Shown here piece by piece: positions 1 to 9,089 of a DNA stretch of 64,000 nucleotides. The DNA comes from Spirosoma radiotolerans (GTDB lineage: Bacteria; Bacteroidota; Bacteroidia; Cytophagales; Spirosomataceae). Every line of letters begins with the position of its first letter. Position 1 is the stretch's first letter. A program made the translations under genes and the position numbers. The DNA lies in contig NZ_CP010429.1 of assembly GCF_000974425.1 (NCBI RefSeq), forward strand, positions 5,503,501 through 5,567,500, in the 5' to 3' direction. A model generated the notes under the pieces. It saw nothing but the letters and a program-made list of their open reading frames with translations, ran no database searches and was not told where the DNA came from.

Positions 1-1
1 A

Positions 2-106
2 AAAGAAAAAAAAGTAGAAGATAAGAAGACCATTGGCCGTTGCTGGAAACGACTCATGAACATGGCGCGCGAAATACGGAACGCGCACACGAACACGAGT
101 AAGTAA
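2..106 (+). CDS. C-terminal end of an unidentified protein (partial)
   Basis: An open frame enters from the left edge and ends at TAA, giving 34 residues. The tail is strongly basic (many Lys and Arg, ending HTNTSK). No domain can be recognised from so short a piece. A stem-loop lies 28 bases after the stop, which fits the end of a transcription unit and supports this frame. The function is unknown, and the frame could also be open by chance. Confidence 0.4.
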   Translation, partial: KEKKVEDKKTIGRCWKRLMNMAREIRNAHTNTSK

Positions 107-133
107 TATTTTCTACCCTCACCTACGCGAATG

Positions 134-170
134 CCCGGTGGTCGATTTAGACCGCCGGGTATTTGTGTTT
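134..170 (+). terminator. Stem-loop, probable terminator of the leftmost gene
   Basis: Ten-base arms (134-143 and 150-159) pair around a six-base loop with one G-T wobble. They are followed by a T-rich but interrupted run. It lies between the partial gene and the next gene on the same strand. Confidence 0.5.
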
Positions 171-284
171 ATACTTCAGGCTGGTAGAAATCCGGTAGTT
201 TGCGGTTTGTCATCTGTGGAGCTTCCTAATTGACAAATAACTTCGCGCTCTACAAACTAATTTGCTCGTTTAAACTCAGTAAAA

Positions 285-1127
285 ATGCGTCTTTTGATCT
301 TTCTCCTGCTTGGCAGTTTACTAACAACGACTACGACATTTGCCCAAAAAGATACACCGATCACCGTTGCTACCTACAACCTCCGCTACAACAACAAAGG
401 CGACGGGATAAATGCCTGGCCGAATCGAAAGGAAAACGTGAAAGCGTTGATTCAGTTCCATGAGTTCGACCTGTTTGGAACCCAGGAAGCCCTGCGCGAT
501 CAGTTGACTGATGTGGCCGAATTGACCGAGTTTGCCTTTTTGGGCGCCGGGCGCGATGATGGGAAGGAAGCGGGCGAGCACTCGGCTATTTTCTACAAAA
601 AGGACCGGTTCAAGGTTCTCCAGTCCGGCAACTTCTGGCTGAGCGAAACTCCCGATAAACCGGGTAAGGGATGGGATGCAACCTGCTGCAACCGGATATG
701 CTCATGGGCCAAGTTTAATGACCTGAAAACGAAAAAAGACTTTTATTTCTTCAGCGTCCACTTCGATCATCAGGGTGTTGAAGCCCGGCGGCAATCGGGC
801 AAGCTGATGGTTGAAAAGATTAAAGGAATCGCCAAAAACACGCCGGCAATTCTCGTGGGTGATTTTAACTCAACGCCCGACACGGAGCAGATCAAGACCA
901 TCCAGACCTTGCTCAATGATTCACACAGCGTAACAAAAATGCCGCCCTACGGCCCCGAAGGCACATTCAATAGCTTTAAATTCGATGCGCCCATGGATCA
1001 ACGAATCGACTACATCTTTGTCAGTAAGCAATTCGATGTCCTGAAATACGGCGTCCTGACCGACGCCAAAGAGCAGCGCTACCCTTCCGACCACCAACCG
1101 GTCGTGGTGAAAGTGGTGCTGAAGTAA
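285..1127 (+). CDS. Secreted endonuclease/exonuclease/phosphatase family hydrolase
   Basis: This 280-residue protein starts with a signal peptide (hydrophobic stretch to about residue 20, ending TFAQ). The mature part shows the EEP (DNase I-like) fold motifs in order: TYNLRYN near the start, GTQEA with the metal-binding Glu, SVHFDH in the middle, VGDFNSTP with Asp and Asn, and the terminal SDHQPVV with the catalytic Asp-His pair. Such proteins hydrolyse phosphodiesters or phosphomonoesters with a divalent metal. Secreted Bacteroidota members are mostly uncharacterised, and the substrate (nucleic acid, sphingomyelin, inositol phosphate or another) cannot be read from sequence. The ATG was chosen because it begins the signal peptide directly. 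The gene appears to stand alone and converges with the peptidase gene downstream. Confidence 0.85.
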   Translation: MRLLIFLLLGSLLTTTTTFAQKDTPITVATYNLRYNNKGDGINAWPNRKENVKALIQFHEFDLFGTQEALRDQLTDVAELTEFAFLGAGRDDGKEAGEHSAIFYKKDRFKVLQSGNFWLSETPDKPGKGWDATCCNRICSWAKFNDLKTKKDFYFFSVHFDHQGVEARRQSGKLMVEKIKGIAKNTPAILVGDFNSTPDTEQIKTIQTLLNDSHSVTKMPPYGPEGTFNSFKFDAPMDQRIDYIFVSKQFDVLKYGVLTDAKEQRYPSDHQPVVVKVVLK

Positions 1128-1128
1128 T

Positions 1129-1209
1129 TACCCTAAAACCAGAATACTCAAACGGAGACTTTGCTCACAGTGAGCAAAGTCTCCGTTTGAGTATTCTGGT
1201 TTTAGGGTA
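1129..1209. repeat. 81-bp perfect palindrome between convergent genes
   Basis: Two 40-base arms (1129-1168 and 1170-1209) are exact reverse complements around a single central base. The palindrome begins two bases after the stop of the hydrolase gene. It could act as a bidirectional terminator for the convergent pair, but it has no strong T run, and the perfect arm length is far more than a terminator needs. Confidence 0.85.
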
Positions 1210-1240
1210 GAGCACGTCCACGGACCGTGGACGTGCTCTA
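1208..1240. repeat. 33-bp perfect palindrome abutting the 81-bp one
   Basis: Sixteen-base exact arms (1208-1223 and 1225-1240) flank one central base. It overlaps the end of the larger palindrome by two bases and has unrelated sequence. Confidence 0.85.
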
Positions 1241-1294
1241 CCTGTTTTATCCTAATCTGCCGGCTATGCCGTGCTGCTGTTCTGGTTTCTCCAA

Positions 1295-2992
1295 CTACCG
1301 GGAGGAAGACGACGAAACTTTAGCCGCAGCTTTCTCCACTTCTTTTTTCACCGCTTGCCGCTGGTCGTCGCGAACCGTTGGGTACTTGATGCCCAATTGC
1401 TCCAGATACGTTTTGTACTTGCTTGGGTCGTAATAAAACTTTTCTAGCTTAGGCTTGAACTCGGTCATAATCTTTTTATTCAGATAAATAGCCGGTTGCT
1501 CCTTCGACGTAATCAACGATTCATACTTGATGTCTTTGGTCTGTTCATCTTTATAATACGCCCAGGCCTCTTTGATAATCTCCGGTTTCAGCAGCATATC
1601 CAGCAAGGTCATAGCCTCCGCTTTGGCACCCGCTACAATACCTTTGTGTGCAATGGGCGTCGCCATCGAGATCGCATTGGCCCAGTGGTGACCCGGCAAA
1701 CCCGGAATGTTGCTGGGGTAGCGCAGAACAATGGTCGGCAGTGACCACGAAATATCAGCAATATCGTCCGAGCCGCCACCCATGGGCGTCATCGCCTGAC
1801 CACCCATCATCACAACAGGGGCAGTCGACGTCGGCATACCCATCGAATCCAGCTTAACCGCCAGACCTTCTACTTTAGGCGCCTGTAATTCCAGTTGTGA
1901 AGCCCGCGCCAACAACTGATCATCGTCGGTCCAAGTAGGCAGGCCCACTTTCTTGATGTTGTCATACATAGCCGCAGCAATCGGGCGGTTCGTATGTACG
2001 GGCCAGGCCGAGCCCAGAATCTCATAGGTAAACTTGGTATCGGTCATCAGGGCAGCCCCCTCGGCCATCTTCACCCCCGTTTCAAAAAGCTTCTTAATCT
2101 TCGGGTAGGTACGCTCGCGGAAGTAGTACCAGACGGCAGCTTTGGATGGAACGACGTTGGGTTGATCGCCCCCGTCAGAAATGACGTAGTGCGAACGCTG
2201 GGTCAATTCAAGGTGTTCACGCCGGAAGTTCCAGCCAATGTTCATCAGTTCGACGGCATCCAGTGCCGAACGACCGCGCCAGGGAGCACCCGCTGCGTGG
2301 GCGGCCTGCCCTTCAAAGTTGAACCGTACGGAAACCAGGCCGTTATAACCATTATCGCCCCAGGAAACGCCCAGGTTATTGCCAACGTGCGTGAAAATAC
2401 AGGCATCTACATCCTTGAAATACCCATCCCGAATGTAAAACGCTTTGGTACCAACGAGTTCTTCGGCAACGCCTGGCCAGAGCATGAGCGTACCAGGAAT
2501 TTTCTCCCGTTCCATCAGTTTTTTCACGGCCAGCACCGCCACAATGTTAAGCGCCTGCCCGGAGTTGTGGCCTTCCCCATGACCAGGCGCTCCTTCTACA
2601 ATCGGATCTTTGTAGGCGACACCGGGTTTCTGACTCGCTTTAGGAATGCAGTCGATATCGGAGCCAATCGCGATCAGAGGCTTCCCTGATCCCCAGGTCG
2701 CGATCCAGGCCGTCGGAATGCCAGCGACACCTTTCTTCACCGTAAATCCCTCTTTTTCGAGAAGCGTCGTCAGGTATTTAAACGATTCTTCCTCCTGAAA
2801 GCCCAGTTCGGCAAAGCTAAACAGCATATCGTTGATTTGCTGAGCCTGGTCTTTATTGGCCTCAACAGCCGCTACCGCTTCGGCTTTCAGTTTTTCTATT
2901 TTGTCTCCGCCTTTGGCTCCCTTTTTTGACTGACCGAAGAGTACGGCCGGGATCAAAAAGAAGACGAGTACTAATTTTGTACAGTTTTTCAT
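1295..2992 (-). CDS. M20 family amidohydrolase (AbgB-like), secreted
   Basis: This is a 565-residue zinc peptidase/amidohydrolase of the M20 (M20D, aminobenzoyl-glutamate utilisation B-like) family. Visible motifs are IGSDIDCIPKA (metal-site Asp region), GAPGHGEGHNSGQAL (His-rich metal site) and GVAEELVGTKA (catalytic Glu). A dimerisation-type segment containing AAHAAGAPWRGRSALDAVEL lies near the middle, typical of these enzymes. The start at 2992 gives MKNCTKLVLVFFLIPAVLFGQ, a clean signal peptide. An upstream ATG would add 11 residues before it and is less likely. The C-terminus has a serine run (SSSSSR). It probably hydrolyses an amide bond of an acylated amino acid or peptide in the periplasm; the exact substrate is not readable. 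Confidence 0.85.
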   Translation of the reverse strand: MKNCTKLVLVFFLIPAVLFGQSKKGAKGGDKIEKLKAEAVAAVEANKDQAQQINDMLFSFAELGFQEEESFKYLTTLLEKEGFTVKKGVAGIPTAWIATWGSGKPLIAIGSDIDCIPKASQKPGVAYKDPIVEGAPGHGEGHNSGQALNIVAVLAVKKLMEREKIPGTLMLWPGVAEELVGTKAFYIRDGYFKDVDACIFTHVGNNLGVSWGDNGYNGLVSVRFNFEGQAAHAAGAPWRGRSALDAVELMNIGWNFRREHLELTQRSHYVISDGGDQPNVVPSKAAVWYYFRERTYPKIKKLFETGVKMAEGAALMTDTKFTYEILGSAWPVHTNRPIAAAMYDNIKKVGLPTWTDDDQLLARASQLELQAPKVEGLAVKLDSMGMPTSTAPVVMMGGQAMTPMGGGSDDIADISWSLPTIVLRYPSNIPGLPGHHWANAISMATPIAHKGIVAGAKAEAMTLLDMLLKPEIIKEAWAYYKDEQTKDIKYESLITSKEQPAIYLNKKIMTEFKPKLEKFYYDPSKYKTYLEQLGIKYPTVRDDQRQAVKKEVEKAAAKVSSSSSR

Positions 2993-3256
2993 AAGTAATA
3001 CCAAATTTTGTTTAGGCTTTTCCAATACGAACCAATAAATGTACTGATAAATAGCTTAAATGACGTATTACCTATTATTAAAAATCACCTTAGTTCGAAT
3101 AAGTAAACAAAAATCGATGCCTTCCATGATTCACGTAGAAACAGGCCAAGCTCCGGAAATAAGCCAGGCTTACCTGACTTGCTCTATTCGCTGAACACGT
3201 AGGCGAATCAGGCACAGACTTGTTTTTTTTCATTTTCTCCCTTGCCCCGCTTTCAC

Positions 3257-3264
3257 TACTTTTG
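3257..3264 (+). promoter_or_regulatory. Candidate Bacteroidota -7 box upstream of icd
   Basis: TACTTTTG matches the Bacteroidota -7 consensus TAnnTTTG and sits 62 bases before the icd start codon. A TTTC about 19 bases upstream is a near match to the -33 TTTG. The 333-base spacer (2993-3325) separates divergent genes. Apart from this box and a T8 tract near 3222 I see nothing definite in it. Confidence 0.45.
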
Positions 3265-3325
3265 CACCGCGCAGGCGACCCTGCTAAGTTTTCGTATCGT
3301 TTTCAATCGTTTATAATCAAGTCAA

Positions 3326-4546
3326 ATGGAAAAAATTAAAGTGGCAAATCCGGTTGTCGAACTGGATGGCGACGAAATGACCCGTATCATCTGGAAATTC
3401 ATTAAAGACAAGCTGATCCTGCCCTACGTTGACGTTGACATTAAATACTATGATCTGGGTATTGAGTATCGCGATGAAACCAACGATCAGGTAACGATTG
3501 ATGCAGCCAACGCTATCAAAGAATTCGGTGTCGGTATCAAATGCGCCACCATCACCCCCGACGAGGACCGCGTTAAAGAGTTCAATCTGAAGCAGATGTG
3601 GAAGTCGCCGAACGGCACGATCCGCAACATTCTGGATGGCACGGTTTTCCGGGAGCCTATCGTGATGAACAACGTGCCCCGTCTGGTAACCAACTGGAAA
3701 GCCCCGATCATTGTCGGTCGTCACGCATTCGGTGATCAGTACCGCGCCACCGATTTCCTGGTACCAGGCAAAGGGAAGCTGACCATGAAGTTCGAAGGCG
3801 AAGATGGTACGGTCTTAGAATATGACGTATTTAACTTCCCCGGCGCTGGTGTAGCCATGGGTATGTATAACCTCGATGAGTCGATCCGTGGTTTTGCCAA
3901 AGCCTGTTTCAACATGGCCCTGCAAAAAGGCTGGCCATTGTACCTCTCAACCAAAAACACCATCCTGAAAAAATACGATGGTCGTTTCAAGGATATTTTC
4001 CAGGAAATCTACGACGCTGAGTTCAAAGCCAAAGGGGTTCATTACGAACACCGTCTGATCGACGACATGGTTGCTTCAGCTCTGAAATGGGAAGGTAACT
4101 TTGTGTGGGCTTGTAAAAACTACGACGGTGACGTTCAATCGGATACTGTAGCGCAGGGCTTCGGTTCGCTGGGTCTGATGACGTCAGTACTGGTTACCCC
4201 CGATGGCAAAACAATGGAAGCCGAAGCGGCTCACGGTACGGTTACACGCCACTACCGCGAGTATCAGAAAGGCAACAAAACCTCAACTAATCCCATTGCG
4301 TCAATCTACGCCTGGACGCGTGGTCTGGCTTTCCGTGGTCAGTTGGATGACAACCAAGCGCTCATCGATTTCGCGAATGCCCTCGAAGCGGTTTGCGTAG
4401 AAACCGTTGAAAGCGGCAAAATGACGAAAGATCTGGCCCTGTCGGCCTACCCGGCCGGTACGAAGTTAGTGGCGGGTGAGCATTACCTGAACACCGAAGA
4501 CTTCCTCGAAGCGCTGGACGAAAATCTGAAAGTGAAATTAGCGTAA
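3326..4546 (+). CDS. icd: NADP-dependent isocitrate dehydrogenase
   Basis: This 406-residue protein oxidatively decarboxylates isocitrate to 2-oxoglutarate in the TCA cycle, making NADPH in the cytosol. It belongs to the homodimeric type also found as eukaryotic IDH1/IDH2, whose usual length is about 400-415. Diagnostic stretches are [16 protein letters not shown] at the N-terminus, the substrate loop KSPNGTIRN with the Ser-Asn-Arg residues, the metal-binding region [11 protein letters not shown], and the NADP-binding segment [12 protein letters not shown] followed by [14 protein letters not shown]. No key residue appears to be missing. It has its own candidate promoter and a strong terminator, so it is probably monocistronic. 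Confidence 0.97.
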   Translation: MEKIKVANPVVELDGDEMTRIIWKFIKDKLILPYVDVDIKYYDLGIEYRDETNDQVTIDAANAIKEFGVGIKCATITPDEDRVKEFNLKQMWKSPNGTIRNILDGTVFREPIVMNNVPRLVTNWKAPIIVGRHAFGDQYRATDFLVPGKGKLTMKFEGEDGTVLEYDVFNFPGAGVAMGMYNLDESIRGFAKACFNMALQKGWPLYLSTKNTILKKYDGRFKDIFQEIYDAEFKAKGVHYEHRLIDDMVASALKWEGNFVWACKNYDGDVQSDTVAQGFGSLGLMTSVLVTPDGKTMEAEAAHGTVTRHYREYQKGNKTSTNPIASIYAWTRGLAFRGQLDDNQALIDFANALEAVCVETVESGKMTKDLALSAYPAGTKLVAGEHYLNTEDFLEALDENLKVKLA

Positions 4547-4563
4547 CCGAGTTTTTATGATAG

Positions 4564-4594
4564 TGCCGCTCCATAGTGGGGCGGCATTTTTTTT
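4564..4594 (+). terminator. Rho-independent terminator of icd
   Basis: Nine-base arms (4564-4572 and 4578-4586, one G-T wobble) flank a five-base loop and are followed by an eight-T run. It starts 18 bases after the icd stop. Confidence 0.85.
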
Positions 4595-4623
4595 ATCTTT
4601 ATCGCTCAAACCCTAATCGCTTT

Positions 4624-5031
4624 ATGAAGTACATACTCACAATCGCCGTTCTTTCGTTGCTTACGATCGCGGCTTATGCCCATACACCAACCGGCGAACC
4701 ACCCGTAAAAAAAATGAAAAGCAGTTCTGTTCAGCACATCGTGCTCTTTAAGTTCAAGCCTGAAACGACGGCTGAAAAAGTGAAAGAAATCGTGGCGGCT
4801 TTCGAGGCCCTGCCCTCGAAGATCAGCCAGATCAAAGGATTCAAGTGGGGAACAAACAACAGCCCCGAAAACCTGAATAAAGGGTTGACGCACGCGTTTA
4901 TTCTGACCTTCGACAATGAGAAAGATCGGGATGCCTACCTGCCTCACCCAGCTCATAAAGCATTTGGTGGCATCGTTGGCCCCTGGCTGGCCGAAGTTAC
5001 CGTCGTCGATTTCACGGATCAGGCTAAGTAA
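4624..5031 (+). CDS. Secreted Dabb-family (stress-responsive alpha/beta barrel) protein
   Basis: The start at 4624 gives a 135-residue protein with signal peptide MKYILTIAVLSLLTIAAYA. The mature part is a Dabb domain: VQHIVLFKFKPETT, then a helix, a central strand around GFKWGTNNSPENLNKGL, and the terminal AYLPHPAHKAFGGIV segment. These are all typical of the dimeric ferredoxin-like barrel named after stress-responsive proteins. Family members include small heme- or polyketide-binding enzymes, but most bacterial ones have no assigned reaction, and none is inferred here. A longer reading frame upstream runs into the icd terminator and was rejected as the start. Confidence 0.85.
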   Translation: MKYILTIAVLSLLTIAAYAHTPTGEPPVKKMKSSSVQHIVLFKFKPETTAEKVKEIVAAFEALPSKISQIKGFKWGTNNSPENLNKGLTHAFILTFDNEKDRDAYLPHPAHKAFGGIVGPWLAEVTVVDFTDQAK

Positions 5032-5041
5032 ATTATAGACT

Positions 5042-5075
5042 ACTCCCCGGCCTGTGTCCTCACAGACCGAGGAGT
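5042..5075. repeat. Intergenic hairpin with CTGTGTCCTCACAG core
   Basis: Fifteen-base arms (5042-5056 and 5061-5075) pair around the loop TCCT. The two mismatches read as G-U pairs when the minus strand is transcribed. The core is shared with the hairpin at 56774-56797. It lies between convergent genes. Confidence 0.7.
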
Positions 5076-5089
5076 CAGCTAAGTAAGCG

Positions 5090-5122
5090 TTGTACCAGAC
5101 AGCAAGGTGCTGTCTGGTACAA
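5090..5122. terminator. Perfect hairpin between convergent genes
   Basis: Fifteen-base exact arms (5090-5104 and 5108-5122) flank a three-base loop. It probably serves as a bidirectional terminator for the Dabb gene and the M4 protease gene, though the T run is poor on both strands. Confidence 0.55.
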
Positions 5123-5136
5123 ACAAAAAGCATCTA

Positions 5137-8100
5137 CTATTCCTTAACCACTTTCCGGGTAGCCGTTCCGGTGGGTGTTTGAACTTGAAGAAAATACAGT
5201 CCTTTGGGTAAATGCCCGACATCCAGTGTAGCCGTGCGCTGATGCAAAGGCAGGAGCGGTTGAACGACCGTTGCGCCTGTGAGGTTCCGGAGCAATACCC
5301 GCTCAAAGGTTTCCGTACCGGGTAACTCAACAGTCAACGACGCATGAGCAGGGTTGGGATAGAACACCAGTGCATCTGACCAGAGCGGTTCAGTACCCGT
5401 AACAGTCAATACATTGAACGAACGCTCAACCGATGTGGCAGGATAAAATTGTGCGTTACCGGCCTGATAAGCCCGAATCGTTACGAGGCCCGTTCCGGTA
5501 AATTTGAGTGTTGATCCCGTTAGCGTAGCCGGACCGTTTTTTACCTCAAAACTGACCGGTAAACTGGAGGAACAACTTGCCTTGAGCGTCAGGTCACCTT
5601 GATTATTATAGCGGTCAGCAATCGCATCGAAGGTAATGGTCTGCGCTGTTTTCGTCGGCAGCGTTCGGGTAGCCTGTGTGTACCAGACTGGCCATTTTGC
5701 GTTGGTGTAGAGGACAGACACACCCCCTGAAGGCGTCAGTTTGTCGGCGCCCAGATTGATTCCCGATATGTCTTCAGTACTCGACTCCGTGCTGAACACC
5801 AGCTTATTATCCAGCCGGGAATAGCTGGGAAATCCTAATGTATTGTTTTTATAAACCGCCTTTAAGGTACCCGAACTCAGGTCCGTAGCCACGACGTAAT
5901 ACGTATCATCGTTTTCGTTAAAGTAATCGAACGCAATAATATCGGGCGAGTTTTTAGAGAATGACGGGTTACCAATGCTTTCGCCCTGTTCCAGGTCCGA
6001 AAATAGCTTTTCAATATCGCCTGCGGCAAAATCGCCCGTTTTATTATCCCAGACGTTAATGAAACCCACATCCCAATAATCAAGGGCATCGCCACTCGTA
6101 TTCTGAAGCTCGTTATAAGCATCGTACACGATGTTCTCTCCGGCGAAATCCCACTCAAACGAATCGGCATAGCGCACATCGCCCGTTTGAACACCCTCGG
6201 TATAGGTTGGATTATATAGTTTAAATTCGGCCCACTTCTTTTTTGCGTAACTGTACACATACACCGACCCATCCTGGTCGGCCGTTAGGGCGGCCAGTTT
6301 CGTACCATCTTTCGAGATAGCGACATTGTCCCAAACGGTCTCGTCAGAAATTACCGTTTCGGTTGGCGTGCCGGTCAGGTTAACCGCCCGAATGCGCTTA
6401 TCGGACGTCACATAATACGCGGTCTTTCCATCGTCGGTTACGCTCGGGCGATGCCGCATACCCAGCGTTGATTTCGGGTCAAATTTGGCGGGGCTAACAC
6501 CCACCACTGTCGAGTACAGTTTTGAGTTGGTTGCATCGGCCAGCAACAGCAGATCCTGTCCCGCAGCCACCGGAACGTCGGGCTGTTTGCCGGGTGTCGA
6601 CTGGGTACCTTCGGTAATGCCCACAGCATCGAACGCATTTTTAGCGGCTGTTACCTCCGTCCCCGTTGCTCCATACAGATCCCCGGCCGCTTTGATGATC
6701 GCCAGACGTAAATCCAGAAACTGCGAGGTGCGGACCAGGTACGTTGTCAAGGCGCGGTAATACACCTTTTCGGCCTTGTCTTTTCCAACAACGGTAGCGA
6801 ATTTATAGAATGCAAAATTAGTAATCCCGCTATTGATGTGAACCCCGCCATTGTCTTCGGTCGTTGTTTCGTACTGCGACATGGTGGCGGGCTGATACCC
6901 GTTCGGATCTTTACTCTTGCCCCCCTGATTGGGATTCGACAGGTTACGCAGGGCACCCGATGGCAGTACGCTCGGGGTTGCAATGTCTTCGCCCAACGTC
7001 CAGTCGTCGCGGTCGATCATGGCCCCAAATACATCGGCAAACGATTCGTTGATGGCTCCTGACTGGCTTTTGTATTGTAAGTTAGCCGTGTTCTGAATCA
7101 CCCCGTGGGTCATTTCGTGACCAGCTACGTCCAGTGCGCCCGCCAGCGGCTTCAACAATCGCCCGTTTCCGTAGGCCATAATCTGGCCATTCCAGTAAGC
7201 ATTATCCAAGCCCTTGCCATCGTCGTCTACTACGTTGATGAGCGAGACCATGGTCGCTCCGTTGCCATTCAGGGCATTGCGCTTGAACGTATTCTGGTAA
7301 TACTCGTAAGCAACGCCCGCATTATAATGCGCCGAAATAGCCGTCGGGCTCCAGTCGGTATTGTTACTCGACGTTAGCTGGTATAATTTAGGGTTATCGC
7401 CTTTGATATTCTTTGCATCAACGGTCCAGATGGCTCCGACCGGATCGCCCGGCATTTTCGAGGCTGTTGGGTTAAACATCGGGCGCGACACATCAATCAT
7501 GTAATACGCATTGCTACTCTGCTGGTACGTCTCAAATGTGCGCGTTACGCCGTTCAGATCCCGGCCCGATGCCTTGATTGGCCCCACTACCGTACAGGTA
7601 TGGTTGTACTTGTCGAGCACATCCCCCGTTTGGGCATCAATGACATACTCCCAGCGTTCGAGCATATTAGGCCGGATGGTGAGCTGGTAGGCCAGCTTAC
7701 TCACCCCATATTCGGCAAAAACGCATAACATTCCCTCCGATGATTTCATCTTTAGAATATTATCCCCAAATGAGCGCACAGTGGACGTCTTACGCACGTC
7801 AGTCAGTGCCCTGTCGGCAGCATCGGCAAGTGCCAGCCGGGGCGTTGTCGTCAATTCTGTTGGTATGGGCTGATAACGTCCGTTTAATAGAGTCACTTCG
7901 CCATCGGTCAAATGGGCTACCAGTTCGGCCCCCAGTACCGGTACACCCCGATGCGTCTGGGTTAGGCGAACGTGCGTTTGTCCAAGATCATCCGTCTCAG
8001 TGCGGGCAACGCTAAACGCTGATTCCGGATTCTCCAGCCTAAGCAAGTCACGTACCTGCCCCATAAACTGGTACGTCATGGAAGCCGCGGCCGCCGCCGA

Positions 8101-8424
8101 AAGCCGTGCCCCGCTGTTTTTCGCTGCGTTTTTACTGATTTGTTTATTCGGCTTTCGCTCGATAAAGACAGGCAGTCCCGTTGTCGAGTCATTTACCACA
8201 TGCAGCCGCAGCGATTGCATGGTCGGGTTCGTACCCAGCGACCTGGAGAGCGTTTGCCGGCCGGTTCGATCATTGGGCACCGGTATGACGACGGCGTTGA
8301 GTCGATTGGCGAGCCCTGTCGAAGAGGACGTCACTTTGCTTTTCCGCTTAAAGCCCGCGTCGGGTTGCTGAGCCAGCCCGTATGTGGTTGTTAGCAGGAT
8401 TAAGGCCAGTAGATGTAGTTTCAT
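5137..8424 (-). CDS. T9SS-sorted M4 (thermolysin-like) metalloprotease
   Basis: This 1095-residue secreted zinc endopeptidase has signal peptide MKLHLLALILLTTTYGLAQ. An FTP/PepSY-type propeptide follows (to about residue 270, including RLTQTHRGVPVLGAELVAHL). The M4 catalytic domain carries H436-E437-M-T-H440 and the third zinc ligand E460 in GAINESFADVF, exactly the thermolysin spacing. After the M4 helical domain, residues around 620-900 form a repeat-rich region resembling a WD40/TolB-like propeller. A beta-sandwich follows, and then a T9SS type A sorting tail (FYPNPAHASLTVEL to GLYFLQV). It is therefore likely exported by T9SS and attached or released at the cell surface. The length is about twice that of a classical thermolysin precursor because of the propeller. 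A monocistronic unit is likely. Confidence 0.92.
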   Translation of the reverse strand: MKLHLLALILLTTTYGLAQQPDAGFKRKSKVTSSSTGLANRLNAVVIPVPNDRTGRQTLSRSLGTNPTMQSLRLHVVNDSTTGLPVFIERKPNKQISKNAAKNSGARLSAAAAASMTYQFMGQVRDLLRLENPESAFSVARTETDDLGQTHVRLTQTHRGVPVLGAELVAHLTDGEVTLLNGRYQPIPTELTTTPRLALADAADRALTDVRKTSTVRSFGDNILKMKSSEGMLCVFAEYGVSKLAYQLTIRPNMLERWEYVIDAQTGDVLDKYNHTCTVVGPIKASGRDLNGVTRTFETYQQSSNAYYMIDVSRPMFNPTASKMPGDPVGAIWTVDAKNIKGDNPKLYQLTSSNNTDWSPTAISAHYNAGVAYEYYQNTFKRNALNGNGATMVSLINVVDDDGKGLDNAYWNGQIMAYGNGRLLKPLAGALDVAGHEMTHGVIQNTANLQYKSQSGAINESFADVFGAMIDRDDWTLGEDIATPSVLPSGALRNLSNPNQGGKSKDPNGYQPATMSQYETTTEDNGGVHINSGITNFAFYKFATVVGKDKAEKVYYRALTTYLVRTSQFLDLRLAIIKAAGDLYGATGTEVTAAKNAFDAVGITEGTQSTPGKQPDVPVAAGQDLLLLADATNSKLYSTVVGVSPAKFDPKSTLGMRHRPSVTDDGKTAYYVTSDKRIRAVNLTGTPTETVISDETVWDNVAISKDGTKLAALTADQDGSVYVYSYAKKKWAEFKLYNPTYTEGVQTGDVRYADSFEWDFAGENIVYDAYNELQNTSGDALDYWDVGFINVWDNKTGDFAAGDIEKLFSDLEQGESIGNPSFSKNSPDIIAFDYFNENDDTYYVVATDLSSGTLKAVYKNNTLGFPSYSRLDNKLVFSTESSTEDISGINLGADKLTPSGGVSVLYTNAKWPVWYTQATRTLPTKTAQTITFDAIADRYNNQGDLTLKASCSSSLPVSFEVKNGPATLTGSTLKFTGTGLVTIRAYQAGNAQFYPATSVERSFNVLTVTGTEPLWSDALVFYPNPAHASLTVELPGTETFERVLLRNLTGATVVQPLLPLHQRTATLDVGHLPKGLYFLQVQTPTGTATRKVVKE

Positions 8425-8471
8425 AAGGTGAGTGTTCGTTTAATAGGTTGTTTACGGTACAAAGCAGGAAA

Positions 8472-8972
8472 CTAGTTGAGTCTGGAAGGAGCCGGAATCA
8501 TGGCCATGAACGAATTATAAAATTGCTTGTAATTGGCCGGAACTACCTTGCCCGTAGCACCCCAGGCAACCTTGTGTTCCTGTTTGCCCTTTTTCCACTC
8601 GATAAATGTGTAGACATTACCGGGATGGTCGAATTTGGCCGTTTTGAGTTTACACTTGCTTTCTGCCACGGAAAACACACGCTTGGTATTGGTCGCCGTC
8701 TGCTGGCCAATAAACGTGAAAGTAGTATCGCGGCTGCGTCGCCCAAAGAGTTTGCCGTTTTCCAGCAGGTAGTATGTCGTGGAAAAGCCGGTAACCCCTC
8801 CCCCGCTACCCACCAGGATTTGTCGGCCGGTATACGTGGTTGGGAGCGTAGCTGTGGTCGTTTCCCGGATAACAGGCATCTCATCGCCAGTGGCGCGAAT
8901 AGGCTGTCCCTGGGCGAGCAGCAGGCTCGACGACAGAAAAACAGACAGTAAGTTTAGGAATAGTTGATTCAT
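8472..8972 (-). CDS. Hypothetical secreted protein
   Basis: I do not recognise this 166-residue protein. The start at 8972 gives a signal peptide ending LLLAQGQP. The upstream in-frame ATG would place 17 extra residues before it. The mature part has alternating short beta-type segments, several Lys-rich turns and a C-terminal NYKQFYNSFMAMIPAP. One cysteine is present in the mature region. It is followed closely by the M4 protease gene on the same strand (47 bases), so the two might be co-transcribed, but no functional link can be shown. Confidence 0.6.
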   Translation of the reverse strand: MNQLFLNLLSVFLSSSLLLAQGQPIRATGDEMPVIRETTTATLPTTYTGRQILVGSGGGVTGFSTTYYLLENGKLFGRRSRDTTFTFIGQQTATNTKRVFSVAESKCKLKTAKFDHPGNVYTFIEWKKGKQEHKVAWGATGKVVPANYKQFYNSFMAMIPAPSRLN

Positions 8973-9089
8973 CAGAAGTAAAAGAATGTCTGGCAAAGTA
9001 AAAACTCGCGTTTGTCGGGACAATACTGCATTTGTATGAATTGAGCGAATGAAGCGATGAACCGGTAGATAGCGGGCCTTAGCCGCCCG

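Noticed and set aside
1994..2689. 231-codon plus-strand frame inside the M20 amidohydrolase gene
   Set aside because: It lies wholly within a well-supported gene with complete motifs on the other strand.
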